A DNA stretch of 64,000 bases from Gammaproteobacteria bacterium RIFOXYD12_FULL_61_37 (lineage in GTDB: Bacteria; Pseudomonadota; Gammaproteobacteria; Chromatiales; Chromatiaceae): the NCBI GenBank assembly GCA_001801995.1, contig MGZB01000002.1:1-64000 (forward strand), written 5' to 3'. The position numbers and the translations under genes were made by a program. The notes below the pieces were generated by a model, which saw nothing but the letters and a program-made list of their open reading frames with translations, searched no databases and was not told the origin of the DNA. Positions 36,824-49,054 of this stretch are shown in pieces; position 1 is the first letter of the stretch, and each line of letters opens with the position of its first letter.

Positions 36824-36838
36824 GCGTATGAAGCTATG

Positions 36839-38141
<1,303 letters not shown>

Positions 38142-38157
38142 ACCCGACACCAGATTT

Positions 38158-38288
38158 AACCGCAAAGGACGCAAAGAGTCGCGAAGAAATACAATTAGTT
38201 ACCCGTGTTTCGCCGCTCATCCAGAAGCTGAGAGTTCCGGAAGGCGCGCTTCCCTGTCTTTCTTCGCGTTCTTTGCGTCCTTTGCGGT
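38158..38288. repeat. Inverted-repeat element family, copy A
   Basis: Ends AACCGCAAAGGACGCAAAGA and TCTTTGCGTCCTTTGCGGT form about 30-bp arms with a 1-nt difference. It lies between obgE and proB. The same ends occur at 44495-44712 and 62422-62591. Confidence 0.8.
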
Positions 38289-38306
38289 AAATAGAGAGAT
38301 TTTTTA

Positions 38307-39431
38307 ATGAGTTCGAGAGCTGCCGCCGCCAGGGCGCGGCGTTGGGTGGTGAAGATCGGCAGTTCCCTGCTGACGGCGGACGGCAAGGGGTTGGACCTCG
38401 CCACCCTCGCCGTCTGGGTCGATCAGATGGCCGACCGGGTGGGGCAGGGGGGCGAGCTGCTCATCGTCTCCTCCGGCGCCGTAGCCGAGGGCATGAGTCG
38501 CATGGGTTGGAGCAAGCGGCCCAAATCCCTGCACGAATTGCAGGCCGCCGCCGCCATCGGCCAGATGGGCCTGGTGCGGGCCTGGGAGAGCTGCTTCCAG
38601 CAGCGGGGCCTGCACACCGCCCAGGTGCTGCTGACCCACGACGACCTGACAGACCGCCGGCGCTACCTCAATGCCCGCAGCACCCTGCTCACCCTGCTCG
38701 GTCTGGGGGTGGTGCCGGTCATCAACGAAAACGATGCCGTCGCCAACGAGGAGCTGCGCTTCGGCGACAACGACACCCTGGCCGCCCTGGTGGCCAATCT
38801 GGTCGATGCGGACCTGCTGATCCTCATGACCGACCAGTCCGGCCTCTTCGACAGCGATCCCCGCTCCAATCCCGGCGCTCGCCTCATCGGCGAGGCGCGG
38901 GCCGACGATCCCCTCCTGGACGAAGTGGCGGGAGATTCCGTTTCGGGGCTGGGGCGTGGCGGCATGGTCACCAAGGTCCGCGCCGCGCGCCTGGCCGCCC
39001 GTTCCGGGACCGCGACCCTGATCGCGGGCGGCCGCGAGCCGGCGGTCCTGACCCGCGTTGCCGCCGCCGAATCCCTGGGCACCCTGATCCTGCCGGGGCA
39101 GGAGCCCGAGGCGGCCCGCAAGCGCTGGCTGGCCGGGCACCTCCAGGTGCGAGGGCGTCTGGTGCTGGATGCCGGCGCGGTCCGGGTCCTGCGGGAATCG
39201 GGCAAGAGCCTGTTGCCCGTGGGTGTCGGCGCGGTCGAGGGAGATTTCTCGCGTGGCGAGGTGGTTTCCTGTATCGATGAAAACGGCCGCGAGGTGGCGC
39301 GGGGGCTGGTCAATTACAGCTCTGATGAAACGCGCAGAATCCTCCGGCTGCCGAGTTATCGGATTGGCGAGGTGCTCGGTTATGTGGACGAGGAGGAGCT
39401 GATTCACCGGGATAATCTGGTACTGGCGTAA
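38307..39431 (+). CDS. proB: Glutamate 5-kinase
   Basis: Phosphorylates glutamate at the gamma-carboxylate, first step to proline. A 374-aa protein: amino-acid-kinase domain (about 10-262: [10 protein letters not shown], the [11 protein letters not shown] block, [19 protein letters not shown]) and a C-terminal PUA domain (about 280-370), the domain arrangement of enterobacterial ProB. Proline feedback sites are in the kinase domain. It follows obgE, as in many proteobacteria, separated here by a repeat element. Confidence 0.97.
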   Translation: MSSRAAAARARRWVVKIGSSLLTADGKGLDLATLAVWVDQMADRVGQGGELLIVSSGAVAEGMSRMGWSKRPKSLHELQAAAAIGQMGLVRAWESCFQQRGLHTAQVLLTHDDLTDRRRYLNARSTLLTLLGLGVVPVINENDAVANEELRFGDNDTLAALVANLVDADLLILMTDQSGLFDSDPRSNPGARLIGEARADDPLLDEVAGDSVSGLGRGGMVTKVRAARLAARSGTATLIAGGREPAVLTRVAAAESLGTLILPGQEPEAARKRWLAGHLQVRGRLVLDAGAVRVLRESGKSLLPVGVGAVEGDFSRGEVVSCIDENGREVARGLVNYSSDETRRILRLPSYRIGEVLGYVDEEELIHRDNLVLA

Positions 39432-39445
39432 CCGGCGGAATCACC

Positions 39446-39480
39446 CAATAAAAAACCGGCTCGAAGCCGGTTTTTTATTG
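39446..39480. terminator. Bidirectional terminator between proB and rpsT
   Basis: A perfect 16-bp stem, CAATAAAAAACCGGCT with AGCCGGTTTTTTATTG, and a 3-nt loop. T tracts on both strands serve the two convergent genes. Confidence 0.92.
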
Positions 39481-39496
39481 CGCAAGAGGAAGACCG

Positions 39497-39760
39497 TCAG
39501 GCCATGGCCTTGATCTTGGCGTTGAGGCGGCTCTTATGCCGAGCGGCCTTGTTCTTGTGGATCAGCCCTTGATTGGCGGCGTTATCGAGCATGGGGACGG
39601 CGCTCGCGTATGCCGCGATAGCCGCTTCCTTATTGCCCGCTTCAATGGCGTTCACCACCTTCTTGAGGTAGGTGCGGGTCATGCTGCGACGCGAGGCGTT
39701 GTGCTGGCGGCGCTTTTCAGCCTGGCGGGCGCGCTTGCGGGCTTGTGCGGTGTTGGCCAC
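39497..39760 (-). CDS. rpsT: 30S ribosomal protein S20
   Basis: 87 aa, the same length as E. coli S20, beginning [20 protein letters not shown] after the initiator. The start is GTG 39760, with AGGAG 7 nt upstream; the open frame continues 23 codons further but without family similarity. E. coli rpsT also uses a weak non-ATG start (TTG), which is part of its autoregulation; the GTG here may serve the same purpose. Confidence 0.96.
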   Translation of the reverse strand: MANTAQARKRARQAEKRRQHNASRRSMTRTYLKKVVNAIEAGNKEAAIAAYASAVPMLDNAANQGLIHKNKAARHKSRLNAKIKAMA

Positions 39761-39853
39761 GATGGTCTCCTGAAATCTGTACCCGAGTGAGAAGCGCGCA
39801 ATTATTCCTTTGTCCGCTGGCCATGTCAAGGCCGGTCGTCGCTCTCGATCAGG

Positions 39854-40456
39854 TCAAGCGGTCCGGCGTCTCTGCCAGAGGTAATACCCCGCCAGCGTCA
39901 GGCCGACGGCTGCCACGACCCCGAAGGTCAGCAGGGGCAGGTTTTCCTCGATCAGCTTCTGGTTGCCGCCGATGAAATAGCCCATCAGGGTCAGCACCAG
40001 GGACCAGATCCCGGCGCCCAGGCAGGTATAGAAACTGAACTTGGCTGGACTCATGCGCGTCAACCCGGCGGGCAACGAGATCAGGTGGCGGATGCCGGGG
40101 ATCAGGCGTCCGGTGAAGGTGGAAATGGCCCCGTGGCTGAGGAAAAAGGCGTCCGTCTTGTGCAGCAGCGCCGGGCGCACGAAGAAGTAGCGGCCATAAC
40201 GCTCCAGGAAGGGGCGCCCCACCCATAGAGCAAAGCCGTAGTTGACGAAGGCCCCCGCCAGGCTGCCGACCGTGGAGGTGAGCACGATCAAAAGGAAATT
40301 CATCTTGCCCTGGTAGGCCAGATAACCCGCCGGGATCAGCACCAATTCGCTCGGGACAGGCAGGACCGTCGATTCCAGCGCCATCAGGATAAAGATCCCC
40401 GTGTAGCCCCAGGCCCCGACGGTGACCAGAATCCAGTCGATAAATTCATGCAGCAT
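39854..40456 (-). CDS. DedA family membrane protein
   Basis: A 200-aa inner-membrane protein with about five hydrophobic segments. It has the DedA core: an acidic residue in ALESTVLPVPSELVL, GSLAGAFVNYGFALWVGRPFLERYG, and the arginine-containing TGRLIPGIRHLISLPAGLTRM. DedA proteins are linked to proton-coupled lipid or osmolyte flipping and membrane homeostasis. Confidence 0.88.
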   Translation of the reverse strand: MLHEFIDWILVTVGAWGYTGIFILMALESTVLPVPSELVLIPAGYLAYQGKMNFLLIVLTSTVGSLAGAFVNYGFALWVGRPFLERYGRYFFVRPALLHKTDAFFLSHGAISTFTGRLIPGIRHLISLPAGLTRMSPAKFSFYTCLGAGIWSLVLTLMGYFIGGNQKLIEENLPLLTFGVVAAVGLTLAGYYLWQRRRTA

Positions 40457-40527
40457 GGAGGATCACCTTGATCAAACGAGGCCGGGGAGCATTGCAGCAA
40501 ACGCCATGGGGGTCAAGCTACGCCCTG

Positions 40528-40698
40528 TTAGCAACACCGCCGCACCCCGCCCCATTTCCGCTCTTGCTCGCGCTTGAAATACTCCCGTCGAGACAGGGGC
40601 GCCTCGCCAGCATGGCAACGGCCATGGTGACGGAGATAGCGTTCGTAGGCATCATCGCCCGACAGGCGGCGGATGAAGCGCCAGAGTCTATGCCACAT
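40528..40698 (-). CDS. ybdD: YbdD/YjiX (DUF466) small protein, 56 aa
   Basis: Starts 2 bp after the cstA stop codon on the same strand. The product MWHRLWRFIRRLSGDDAYERYLRHH..., ending EQERKWGGVRRCC, has the whole DUF466 pattern: DAYERYLxHH, PLSRREYF and the terminal KWGGVRRCC. DUF466 proteins are encoded next to CstA/BtsT pyruvate-type transporters and are thought to be needed for their transport activity. Easily overlooked because of its size. Confidence 0.9.
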   Translation of the reverse strand: MWHRLWRFIRRLSGDDAYERYLRHHGRCHAGEAPLSRREYFKREQERKWGGVRRCC

Positions 40699-40700
40699 GC

Positions 40701-42773
40701 TCAGTCCCTCACCCAGTCTTCCACCAGCCGGCTGGGCTCGTGGGGCGATTCAGACAGGGGCGGGATCGGCAGCCCCTGGAGATGGCGCAGGGCGACCCGC
40801 AGCATGTCGCCGATGACGATCCAGAGTACGGCGATGAAGAACAGCGTCAGCCCGGCATCCAGTTGCTGGTTGAAGATCAATTGCGGGGCGACGGCCGCCT
40901 TCTCCGGCGGCAGGGCACCCGACGCCAGTTTGGCCGCCAGGTCGTTGGCGGCGGCGAGGAAACCGACCCGCACATCGCTGCTGAAGACCTTCTCGTAGGC
41001 CGCCGTGGTGGTGACGATGGCCAGCCAGGCGAGAGGAACTCCGGTGATCCAGGCGCGGTTGAGCTTGCCCGATTTGATCAAAATCCCGGTCCCCACCGAC
41101 AAGGCGATGGCCGCCAGCATCTGGTTGGCGATGCCGAAGAGGGGCCAGAGGATGTTGACGCCGCCGTTGGGGTCGATGACGCCGATATAGAGGAAATAGC
41201 CCCAGGCGGCGACGATGATGCCGGACGACAGCAGCACCGAGGGATACCAGGAGGTCTTGCCCAATTTCGCGGAAAAGTTGCCGAGGAAGTCCTGCAACAT
41301 GAAGCGCCCGACGCGCGTCCCTGCGTCCAATGTGGTGAGGATGAAGACCGCCTCGAACATGATGGCGAAGTGATACCAGATGGCCAGCATGCCCTGGCCG
41401 AAGGCACTGCCGAAGATGCTGGCCATGCCCACCGCCAGCGAAGGGGCGCCGCCGGTGCGGGCGAACAGGGTCTTTTCACCCATCTCGCGGGCCAGGGCGT
41501 TCATCTGCTCCACCGTCACCGGGAAGCCCCAGGAGGAGATCGTTGCCACGGCATCCGCCGCCTCCTTGCCGACGATCCCCGCCGGGCTGTTGATGGCGAA
41601 GTAGACGCCGGGGTCCAGCACCGTGGCGGCGATCATGGCCATGATGGCGACGAAGGACTCCAGCAGCATGCCGCCGTAGCCGATCATGCGGATGTCGCGC
41701 TCATTGGCCAGCAGCTTGGGGGTGGTGCCGGACGCGATCAGAGAATGGAAGCCGGAGATCGCCCCGCAGGCGATGGTGATGAACACGAACGGAAAGAGTT
41801 TTCCCCCAAATATCGGCCCCGAACCGTCCACGAACTGAGTCAGGGCGGGCATCTTCACGTCCGGGTGCAGCAGGACGATGGCGAGAGCCAGCAGGATCAC
41901 CGTGCCCAGCTTCATAAAGGTGGAGAGATAATCGCGCGGCGCCAGCAACAGCCACACCGGCAACACCGCCGCGATGAAGCCGTAGCCGATCACGAACCAG
42001 GCCAGGGTCAGGCCCTCTTGGTCGAACAGGGGGCGCAGGGTTTCATTGTGATCGACCCAGCCGCCTCCCGCGACGGCGAGCAGCAGCAACACCAGCCCCA
42101 GCAGCGAACCCTCCAGCACCCGTCCGGGGCGGATATTTCTCATGTATAGCCCCACCACCACCGCCACCGGGATGGTCATGGCCACCGTGAAGGTCGCCCA
42201 GGGGCTGTGCTTCATGGCGTTCACCACCACCAGCCCCAGCACCGCGATCAGGATCACCATGATGATGAGCGTGCCGGTCAGGGCCGCCATCCCGCCAATT
42301 GGACCCAGCTCGTCGCGCGCCATTTGCCCCAGGCTGCGGCCGTCGCGGCGGGTGGAGAAGAAGAGCGTGGTCATGTCCTGTACGCAACCGCCCAGCACCG
42401 CCCCGAAGAGAATCCACAGTGTCCCCGGCAGATAACCGAATTGCGCCGCCAGGGTCGGACCGATCAGCGGCCCCGGCCCGGCGATGGCCGCGAAGTGGTG
42501 GCCGAAGACAACCCAGCGGTTGGTGGGCACGAAGTCGCGGCCGTTGTTGAACCGCTCGGCGGGGGTGGCGCGGGTCTCGTCCGTCGCCAATACACTGGCC
42601 GCGATCCAGGCGGCATAGAAGCGGTAGGCGATGGCGTAGATGCAGAGGGCGGCGGTGATGAACCAAAGCGTATTCACCGGCTCGCCCCGGTTGATGGCGA
42701 TGCCGCCGACCGCCGTCGCGCCGGTGAGGGCGACCACCAGCCAGGCCAGTCTTCGGGTGATGAGGTTGAGCAT
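40701..42773 (-). CDS. cstA: Carbon starvation protein A (pyruvate/peptide transporter family)
   Basis: A 690-aa inner-membrane protein with many hydrophobic segments and family blocks: GHHFAAIAGPGPLIGPTLAAQFGYLPG near residue 90, HSLIASGTTPKLLANE, and WPLFGIANQMLAAIAL. CstA/BtsT proteins take up pyruvate, and CstA was linked to peptide use during starvation in E. coli. Followed at once by ybdD. A hairpin-forming pair ATCGTAC/GTACGAT is present in the 5' region at about 42827-42859. Confidence 0.93.
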   Translation of the reverse strand: MLNLITRRLAWLVVALTGATAVGGIAINRGEPVNTLWFITAALCIYAIAYRFYAAWIAASVLATDETRATPAERFNNGRDFVPTNRWVVFGHHFAAIAGPGPLIGPTLAAQFGYLPGTLWILFGAVLGGCVQDMTTLFFSTRRDGRSLGQMARDELGPIGGMAALTGTLIIMVILIAVLGLVVVNAMKHSPWATFTVAMTIPVAVVVGLYMRNIRPGRVLEGSLLGLVLLLLAVAGGGWVDHNETLRPLFDQEGLTLAWFVIGYGFIAAVLPVWLLLAPRDYLSTFMKLGTVILLALAIVLLHPDVKMPALTQFVDGSGPIFGGKLFPFVFITIACGAISGFHSLIASGTTPKLLANERDIRMIGYGGMLLESFVAIMAMIAATVLDPGVYFAINSPAGIVGKEAADAVATISSWGFPVTVEQMNALAREMGEKTLFARTGGAPSLAVGMASIFGSAFGQGMLAIWYHFAIMFEAVFILTTLDAGTRVGRFMLQDFLGNFSAKLGKTSWYPSVLLSSGIIVAAWGYFLYIGVIDPNGGVNILWPLFGIANQMLAAIALSVGTGILIKSGKLNRAWITGVPLAWLAIVTTTAAYEKVFSSDVRVGFLAAANDLAAKLASGALPPEKAAVAPQLIFNQQLDAGLTLFFIAVLWIVIGDMLRVALRHLQGLPIPPLSESPHEPSRLVEDWVRD

Positions 42774-43030
42774 GGAACCCCCGTGCTTGTGAATTGAATG
42801 GACCCTGCAAGAGACTGAATATAATCGTACCTTCGGGAGCGGGGAAAGGAGATTGTACGATCTTGGGGGAGGGGCAGATTCAACTGCGCCAGAGATTGGA
42901 GATTGGCCGACGGTGACGTATGGTTGGGCTTCGTATTTCAGCCTACGTGCTTGCGGAATTTTAATCGCCGTGTCATTCTGTGACTACAGTAATTACATAG
43001 CCATTGACATCAGAATCTACAGGTGACGCC

Positions 43031-43303
43031 ATGGAAAAATCACTACGCTCCAGAGACATTAAAATAGTGCCCATAGGCAACTCCATGGGCGTCCGCTTAC
43101 CCAAAGACCTGTTGCAAAAATACGGCTTTACCAGCTCGTTGGTCTTGGAAGAGACCGACCAAGGGCTTCTCCTCCGGAAAAAACAAGACGACAAACTTTC
43201 CTGGGCTGACACCTATAAGGCCATGGCAAACGAGGGTGATGACTGGAGCGATTATGACCCTGCACTGCTAGATGGCTTGGAGGGTGAAGAAGTTGACGCC
43301 TAA
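43031..43303 (+). CDS. MazE-like AbrB-family antitoxin
   Basis: A 90-aa antitoxin with the AbrB/MazE DNA-binding fold at the N-terminus (IKIVPIGNSMGVRLPKDLLQKYG) and an acidic tail (DWSDYDPALLDGLEGEE) that would occupy the toxin's RNA site. ATG 43031 follows AGGTGA at a good distance. It overlaps the toxin gene downstream, as usual. Confidence 0.88.
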   Translation: MEKSLRSRDIKIVPIGNSMGVRLPKDLLQKYGFTSSLVLEETDQGLLLRKKQDDKLSWADTYKAMANEGDDWSDYDPALLDGLEGEEVDA

Positions 43304-43619
43304 ACGATACGAAATCTATTTTGCGGACTTGAACCCTACTGCCGGGAGCGAAATCAGCAAAATTCGCCCCGTTGTCATCATCAGCGATGACGCCATGAAC
43401 AAGTATCTGGAAACTGTCGTTATTTGCCCAATAACCTCAAAAATACACCCCACATGGAGATCAAGGCTTCAGATTGATTGCGCCGGCAAACAATCTGAAA
43501 TCGCCGTTGACCAAATACGCACAATCAGCAAAACCCGGCTAAAACAAAAGGTTGATCAGCTATCGAATCCCCAAGCTTCCCAGCTACGAAGGATGATCAC
43601 AGAGATGTACGGAGAGTAG
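43293..43619 (+). CDS. MazF/PemK-family mRNA interferase toxin
   Basis: A growth-inhibiting endoribonuclease. Family features: YEIYFADLNPTAGSEISKIRPVVIIS, with the Gly-Ser-Glu and Arg-Pro motif, and TVVICPITSKIHPTWRSRL, with the catalytic Arg/Thr region. About 108 aa, intact. The most likely initiator is TTG 43293 because GGAGG at 43279-43283 sits 9 nt upstream; ATG 43272 and GTG 43284 are alternatives, giving 115 or 111 aa. It overlaps the antitoxin gene by 11 nt. Confidence 0.85.
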   Translation: MTPKRYEIYFADLNPTAGSEISKIRPVVIISDDAMNKYLETVVICPITSKIHPTWRSRLQIDCAGKQSEIAVDQIRTISKTRLKQKVDQLSNPQASQLRRMITEMYGE

Positions 43620-43766
43620 ATTCCCTGTTTTCCCCTTGGTCCACACGCTGATCGATTGCGGCTGTGCTGAATGTTCCGGTGGCGTGTTTCTACTGCCCGC
43701 AAGACCAATTGGCCGAGGTCTCATGGAACTCCATCCTATCCAGGGAGGCCGAAAAATTATGAGAAA

Positions 43767-44477
43767 TCAAGCCCCCAGATAGGCTGCCCGGACCTGGGGA
43801 TTGCCGAGTAGGGACTCTGAGCTGTCGGCGAGGGTGACGCGGCCGCCGTCGAGGACGTAGCCGCGCTGGCTGACTTCCAGGGCGAGCCGGGCGTTTTGTT
43901 CCACCAGCAACAGGGTGACGCCCTGGGCGGCGATGCCGCGGATGGTCTCGAAGATCTTCTGCACCATGAGGGGGGCGAGGCCCATGGAGGGTTCGTCCAG
44001 CAGCAGCAGGCGCGGGCGGCTCATGAGGGCGCGGGCGATGGCGAGCATCTGCTGTTCACCGCCGGAGAGGGTGCCTGCCCGTTGGGCGCGGCGCTCCTGG
44101 AGGCGGGGGAAGAGGGAATAACTGTTCTCCAGATCGATACGGATCTGGGGCTTGTCGTCGAATTGATAGGCGCCCATGAGGAGGTTTTCTTCCACCGTCA
44201 GACGCGGGAAGACGCCACGGCCCTCGGGGACCAGGGCAAGCCCCTGGCGCACCCGCTGATGGGCGGGGAGCCGGGTGATGGGTTGACCCCGGAAAAGGAC
44301 CTCACCACCAGCGGCCGGCAGCAGCCCGGCGATGGCCTTGAGGCTGCTGGTCTTGCCGGCGCCGTTGGCGCCGATGAGACAGACCACCTCGCCCTCGGCG
44401 ATATGGAGGTCGATGCCCTTGACCGCCTTGATGCCGCCGTAATGCACGGCGAGGGAGTGCAGTTCCAGCAGGTTCAT
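43767..44477 (-). CDS. livF: Branched-chain amino acid ABC transporter, ATPase LivF
   Basis: One of two ATPases of the high-affinity leucine/isoleucine/valine importer. 236 aa, Walker A GANGAGKTS, signature LSGGEQQML, Walker B LLLLDEPSMGLAP, all intact. Last gene of livKHMGF. Separated from livG by 247 bp occupied by a repeat element, where normally the two genes are nearly adjacent. Confidence 0.93.
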   Translation of the reverse strand: MNLLELHSLAVHYGGIKAVKGIDLHIAEGEVVCLIGANGAGKTSSLKAIAGLLPAAGGEVLFRGQPITRLPAHQRVRQGLALVPEGRGVFPRLTVEENLLMGAYQFDDKPQIRIDLENSYSLFPRLQERRAQRAGTLSGGEQQMLAIARALMSRPRLLLLDEPSMGLAPLMVQKIFETIRGIAAQGVTLLLVEQNARLALEVSQRGYVLDGGRVTLADSSESLLGNPQVRAAYLGA

Positions 44478-44494
44478 GCTGAGAATCTCGTATC

Positions 44495-44712
44495 AACCGC
44501 AAAGGGCGCGAAGAACGCTAAGGAAAATTTATCGTTCCCACGCTCCGGCGTGGGAATGCATCCCGGGACGCTCCAGCGTCCCGGAATCAGCCTTGTCCTC
44601 CAGTAACCGCCAACTCGCGACGCTGGAGCGTCGCTGGCGGCATTCCCACGCTGGAGCGTGGAAACGATCACAACCATTGAACTTCTTTGCGTTCCTTTGC
44701 GTCCTTCGCGGT
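44495..44712. repeat. Inverted-repeat element family, copy B (inside the liv operon)
   Basis: Ends AACCGCAAAGGGCGCGAAGA and CTTTGCGTCCTTCGCGGT match copies A and C. The interior holds further palindromes: CCCACGCTCCGGCGTGGG, GGGACGCTCCAGCGTCCC and TTCCCACGCTGGAGCGTGGAA. It lies wholly between livG and livF. Confidence 0.8.
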
Positions 44713-44724
44713 GAAAAATCGGAT

Positions 44725-45490
44725 TCATGCCGCCATCCCCGCGCCCAGATAGGCCTCGATCACAGCCGGGTTGCCCTGCACTTCGGCGGGGGTGCCTTCG
44801 GCGATCTTACGGCCGTAGTCCAGGACCGCGACCCGGTCGCAGAGGCCCATGACCAGGGCGACATCGTGTTCGATCAATAGAAGCGTCACGCCGTCGTCGC
44901 GGATGCGGGTCATCAGGGCGCGCATGGCCGCCGTCTCGGTGGCGTTCATGCCGGCGGCGGGTTCGTCCAGGGCGAGGAGTTTGGGTTCGGTGGCCAGGGC
45001 GCGGGCGATCTCCAGGCGGCGCTGGTCGCCGTAGGGCAGCTCCTTGGCCAGGGAACCGGACTGTCTCTCTAGCCCCACATAGGCCAGCAACCGCTGGGCA
45101 TGTTCGCGGATGGCGGCCTCCTCGGCGCGGGCGCCGGGGGTGCGTAGGATGGCGCCCAGGACGCCGGTGCGGGAGCGGGCGTGGCGGCCCACCATGACGT
45201 TCTCCAGGGCGGTCATGTTGGCGAAGAGGCGAATGTTCTGGAAGGTGCGGGCGATGCCCCTGTTCGCCACGGCGTGGGGCTTGAGCCCGGCCAGGCTCTT
45301 GCCTTCCAGCAGGAACTCGCCGCCGTCTGGGCGGTAGAGGCCGGTCAGGCAGTTGAACAGGCTGGTCTTGCCGGCGCCGTTGGGGCCGATGAGGCCGTAG
45401 ATCTCGCCCCGGCGGATGGTCAAGGACACATCGGAGAGGGCCGCCAGACCGCCGAAGGTCTTGGTGACCTCGCGTCCCTCCAGCAGCAGC

Positions 45491-45507
<17 letters not shown>
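44725..45507 (-). CDS. livG: Branched-chain amino acid ABC transporter, ATPase LivG
   Basis: 260 aa. Walker A GPNGAGKTSLFN, signature region LPYGDQRRLEIARAL (LivG-type), Walker B LLALDEPAAGMN. Its start overlaps the end of livM by 17 nt. Partner of LivF on the cytoplasmic side of the LivHM channel. Confidence 0.93.
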
Positions 45508-46617
<1,110 letters not shown>

Positions 46618-46618
<1 letters not shown>

Positions 46619-47541
46619 CAGGCGCGGTCCGCCACCTGCTCTCCCAGCAACCCGGAGGGGCGGAAGATCAGGACCAAAATCAGGATAAAGAAGGCGAAGA
46701 TGTCCTGGTAATGACTGCCCAGGAAGCCGCCGGTGAGGTCGCCGATATAGCCCGCCCCCAGGGACTCGATGATCCCCAGCAGCAGCCCGCCCAGCACCGC
46801 GCCGGGGATGTTGCCGATGCCGCCCAGCACCGCCGCCGTAAAGGCCTTGAGCCCGAGGATGAAGCCCATGGCGTAGTGGCCGATGCCGTAATAGGCGCTG
46901 ATCAGCACCCCGGCCACAGCCCCCAGGGCGGAGCCGATGACGAAGGTGGCGGCGATCACGCGATTGACATCAACACCCATCAGGCCCGCCACATCGCGGT
47001 TCTGGGCCGTGGCGCGCATGGCGCGGCCCAGGCGGCTGCGGTTGACCAGCAGCACCAGGCCGATCATGCCGAGGGTGGCCACGGCGACAATCAGCAGTTG
47101 GATATTGGTGATGGTGGCCCCGGCCAGCTCGTAGATCTGGATATCCAGGATCGGCGGGAAGGCGATGTACTGGCGGCCCCAGATGATCATAGCCAGGTTT
47201 TGCAGCACGATGGAGACGCCGATGGCGGTGATCAGCGGGGCCAGGCGCGGCGCGGTGCGCAGGGGGCGGTAGGCGATGCGCTCGATCAGCAGACCGGCGA
47301 CCATGCAGACCGCCATGGCCACCAGAGTGGCAATGACCAGCATCACCGGTCCCGGCAGCCCGGTCCCCGCCAGTCCGGCCAGCACCGCCAGGGCCACCAG
47401 GGCGCCGACCATGACAATCTCGCCATGGGCGAAATTGATCAGCTCCAGGATGCCGTAGACCATGGTGTAGCCCAGGGCCACCAGGGCGTAGAGGCTACCT
47501 AGGATGAGGCCGTTGATGATTTGTTGGAGGAGGATGTCCAT
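46618..47541 (-). CDS. livH: Branched-chain amino acid ABC transporter, permease LivH
   Basis: 307 aa with eight or so hydrophobic segments. LivH features: LINFAHGEIVMVGAL near residue 35 and the coupling loop SRLGRAMRATAQNRDVAGLMGVDV. Forms the membrane channel with LivM. 73 bp after the binding-protein gene. Confidence 0.93.
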
Positions 47542-47578
47542 GGTTCGTTACCGTGAAAATACGCAAGGCACCTTTGCT

Positions 47579-47599
47579 CCCTCCCCCTCCGGGGGAGGG
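47579..47599 (-). repeat. GC-rich hairpin between livK and livH
   Basis: CCCTCCCCC-type stem: 47579-47587 pairs with 47591-47599 (9 bp, loop TCC). Such hairpins between a binding-protein gene and its permease genes commonly protect the upstream mRNA and lower downstream expression. Confidence 0.5.
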
Positions 47600-47614
47600 T
47601 TGGGGAGGGGGAAT

Positions 47615-48745
47615 TCAGCGGGACGAACCGCCCAAAGTCTCGACGGCGGACCACTTGCCTTCCTTGACCTGGTAAAGGGTCACGGCGCCGTCCTTGAGGT
47701 CGCCCATGGCATCGAAGGCGATGTGGCCGACCACGCCCTTGGTGTCGGTCTTGGCCAGCTCGGCGCGGTATTTCTCGGGATCGGCGGACCCGGCGCGGCG
47801 CATGGCGTCCACCATCACCCGCACGGAATCATAGGCGAAGGGGGCATAGAGCTGAATCTTGCCGTATTTGGCGGCAAAACGCTTCTCGAAATCGGCCCCG
47901 CCGGGCATCTTCTCCAGGGGCAGGCCGGGGGAGGAACCCACGGCGTTTTCCGTGGCGGTCCCGGCCAGCTTGATGAACTCGGCGGTCTGGATGCCGTCAC
48001 CACCCAGGAACAGGGCCTTGATCCCCAGGGTCCGCATCTGCCGCGCCATGGGCGCACCCTGGGCGTCCATGCCGCAATAGACGATCACATCGGGCTTCTT
48101 GCCCTTGATGGAGGTGAGGATGGCGGTGAAGTCGGTGGACTTGTCCGTGGTGAACTCGTGGGCGATCGGCTCCACGCCGCGCGCCTTCAATGCCTTGACC
48201 ACCTCGTCGGCCAGGCCCTGGCCGTAGGCGGTGCGGTCGTCCACCACGGCGACCCGCTTGCCTATCTTGGCGGCGTATTCGCCCAGGGCGGCCCCTTGCT
48301 GGGCGTCGTTGGCCATGAGGCGGAAGGTGGTGTCGAAGCCCTGATGGGTGTAGGCCACGGCGGTGGAACAGGGGGAGATCTGCGGCACCCGGCCGTCGTT
48401 ATAGACTCGTGAGGCCGGGATGCTGGCGCCGGAGTTGAGGTGGCCGATGACCCCCTTGACGCCGCTGTCCACAAACTTCTGCGCCACCACGGTGGCGGTG
48501 CGGGGGTCAGCCTGATCGTCTTCCACCACCAGCTCGAATCGCACCGGCTGGCCGCCGAGTTTGGGCTGGGTGGCATTGATTTCCTCAATGGCGAGGCGTG
48601 CGCCGTTGGCGATGTCCTGGCCGAGGTGGGCCTGGGGACCGGTGAGCGGAGCGGCCAGGCCGATCCGCACCAGTTCCTCGGCCGCTGACGCCGTGGCGAA
48701 CGCAGCCAGGGCGACCCCTAAAATCATGTGCAACCGCATTTTCAT
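47615..48745 (-). CDS. livK: Branched-chain amino acid ABC transporter, binding protein
   Basis: 376-aa periplasmic binding protein with a signal peptide (about residues 1-21, ending ASA) and the type I fold of LivJ/LivK: VRIGLAAPLTGPQAHLGQDIANGARLA near the N-terminus, and GHLNSGASIPASRVYND. First gene of livKHMGF; GAGGAG precedes the ATG. Specificity within the Leu/Ile/Val or amide family cannot be told from sequence. Confidence 0.92.
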   Translation of the reverse strand: MKMRLHMILGVALAAFATASAAEELVRIGLAAPLTGPQAHLGQDIANGARLAIEEINATQPKLGGQPVRFELVVEDDQADPRTATVVAQKFVDSGVKGVIGHLNSGASIPASRVYNDGRVPQISPCSTAVAYTHQGFDTTFRLMANDAQQGAALGEYAAKIGKRVAVVDDRTAYGQGLADEVVKALKARGVEPIAHEFTTDKSTDFTAILTSIKGKKPDVIVYCGMDAQGAPMARQMRTLGIKALFLGGDGIQTAEFIKLAGTATENAVGSSPGLPLEKMPGGADFEKRFAAKYGKIQLYAPFAYDSVRVMVDAMRRAGSADPEKYRAELAKTDTKGVVGHIAFDAMGDLKDGAVTLYQVKEGKWSAVETLGGSSR

Positions 48746-49054
48746 TGACCCGCTCCTCGATAATCCGGATTTAATTGTGACTCTGTATATTCAGGAGACA
48801 TCTCTTTTCCGTCTTCCGCCCCTGCCTCCTGCCTTCACGGGCCCGAATACCTGCTCGGGCATTATGGAAAGCGCTCTTGACCCTTGTCAATGTTCGCCCC
48901 TTGGGCCGTCCCCGGCGGCAATTTTGCATTGCCGCCATGGAAAAGGCTAAAGTTGCCGCCTTTGGCCTTGGGTGGAGTCTCTGCCCATTTCCGGACGCAA
49001 GTATGGCGGACCGGCCCGGCAAATCGCTTTCTTTCTTAATGTTGGGATTTTCAG
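48746..49054. other. Divergent promoter region between livK and an antiporter-type gene
   Basis: No gene seen in these 309 bp. GGCGGCAAT (48914-48922) and ATTGCCGCC (48928-48936) form a perfect 9-bp hairpin with a 5-nt loop and no T tail. Promoters for both divergent genes should be here but I cannot point to strong boxes. Confidence 0.4.
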
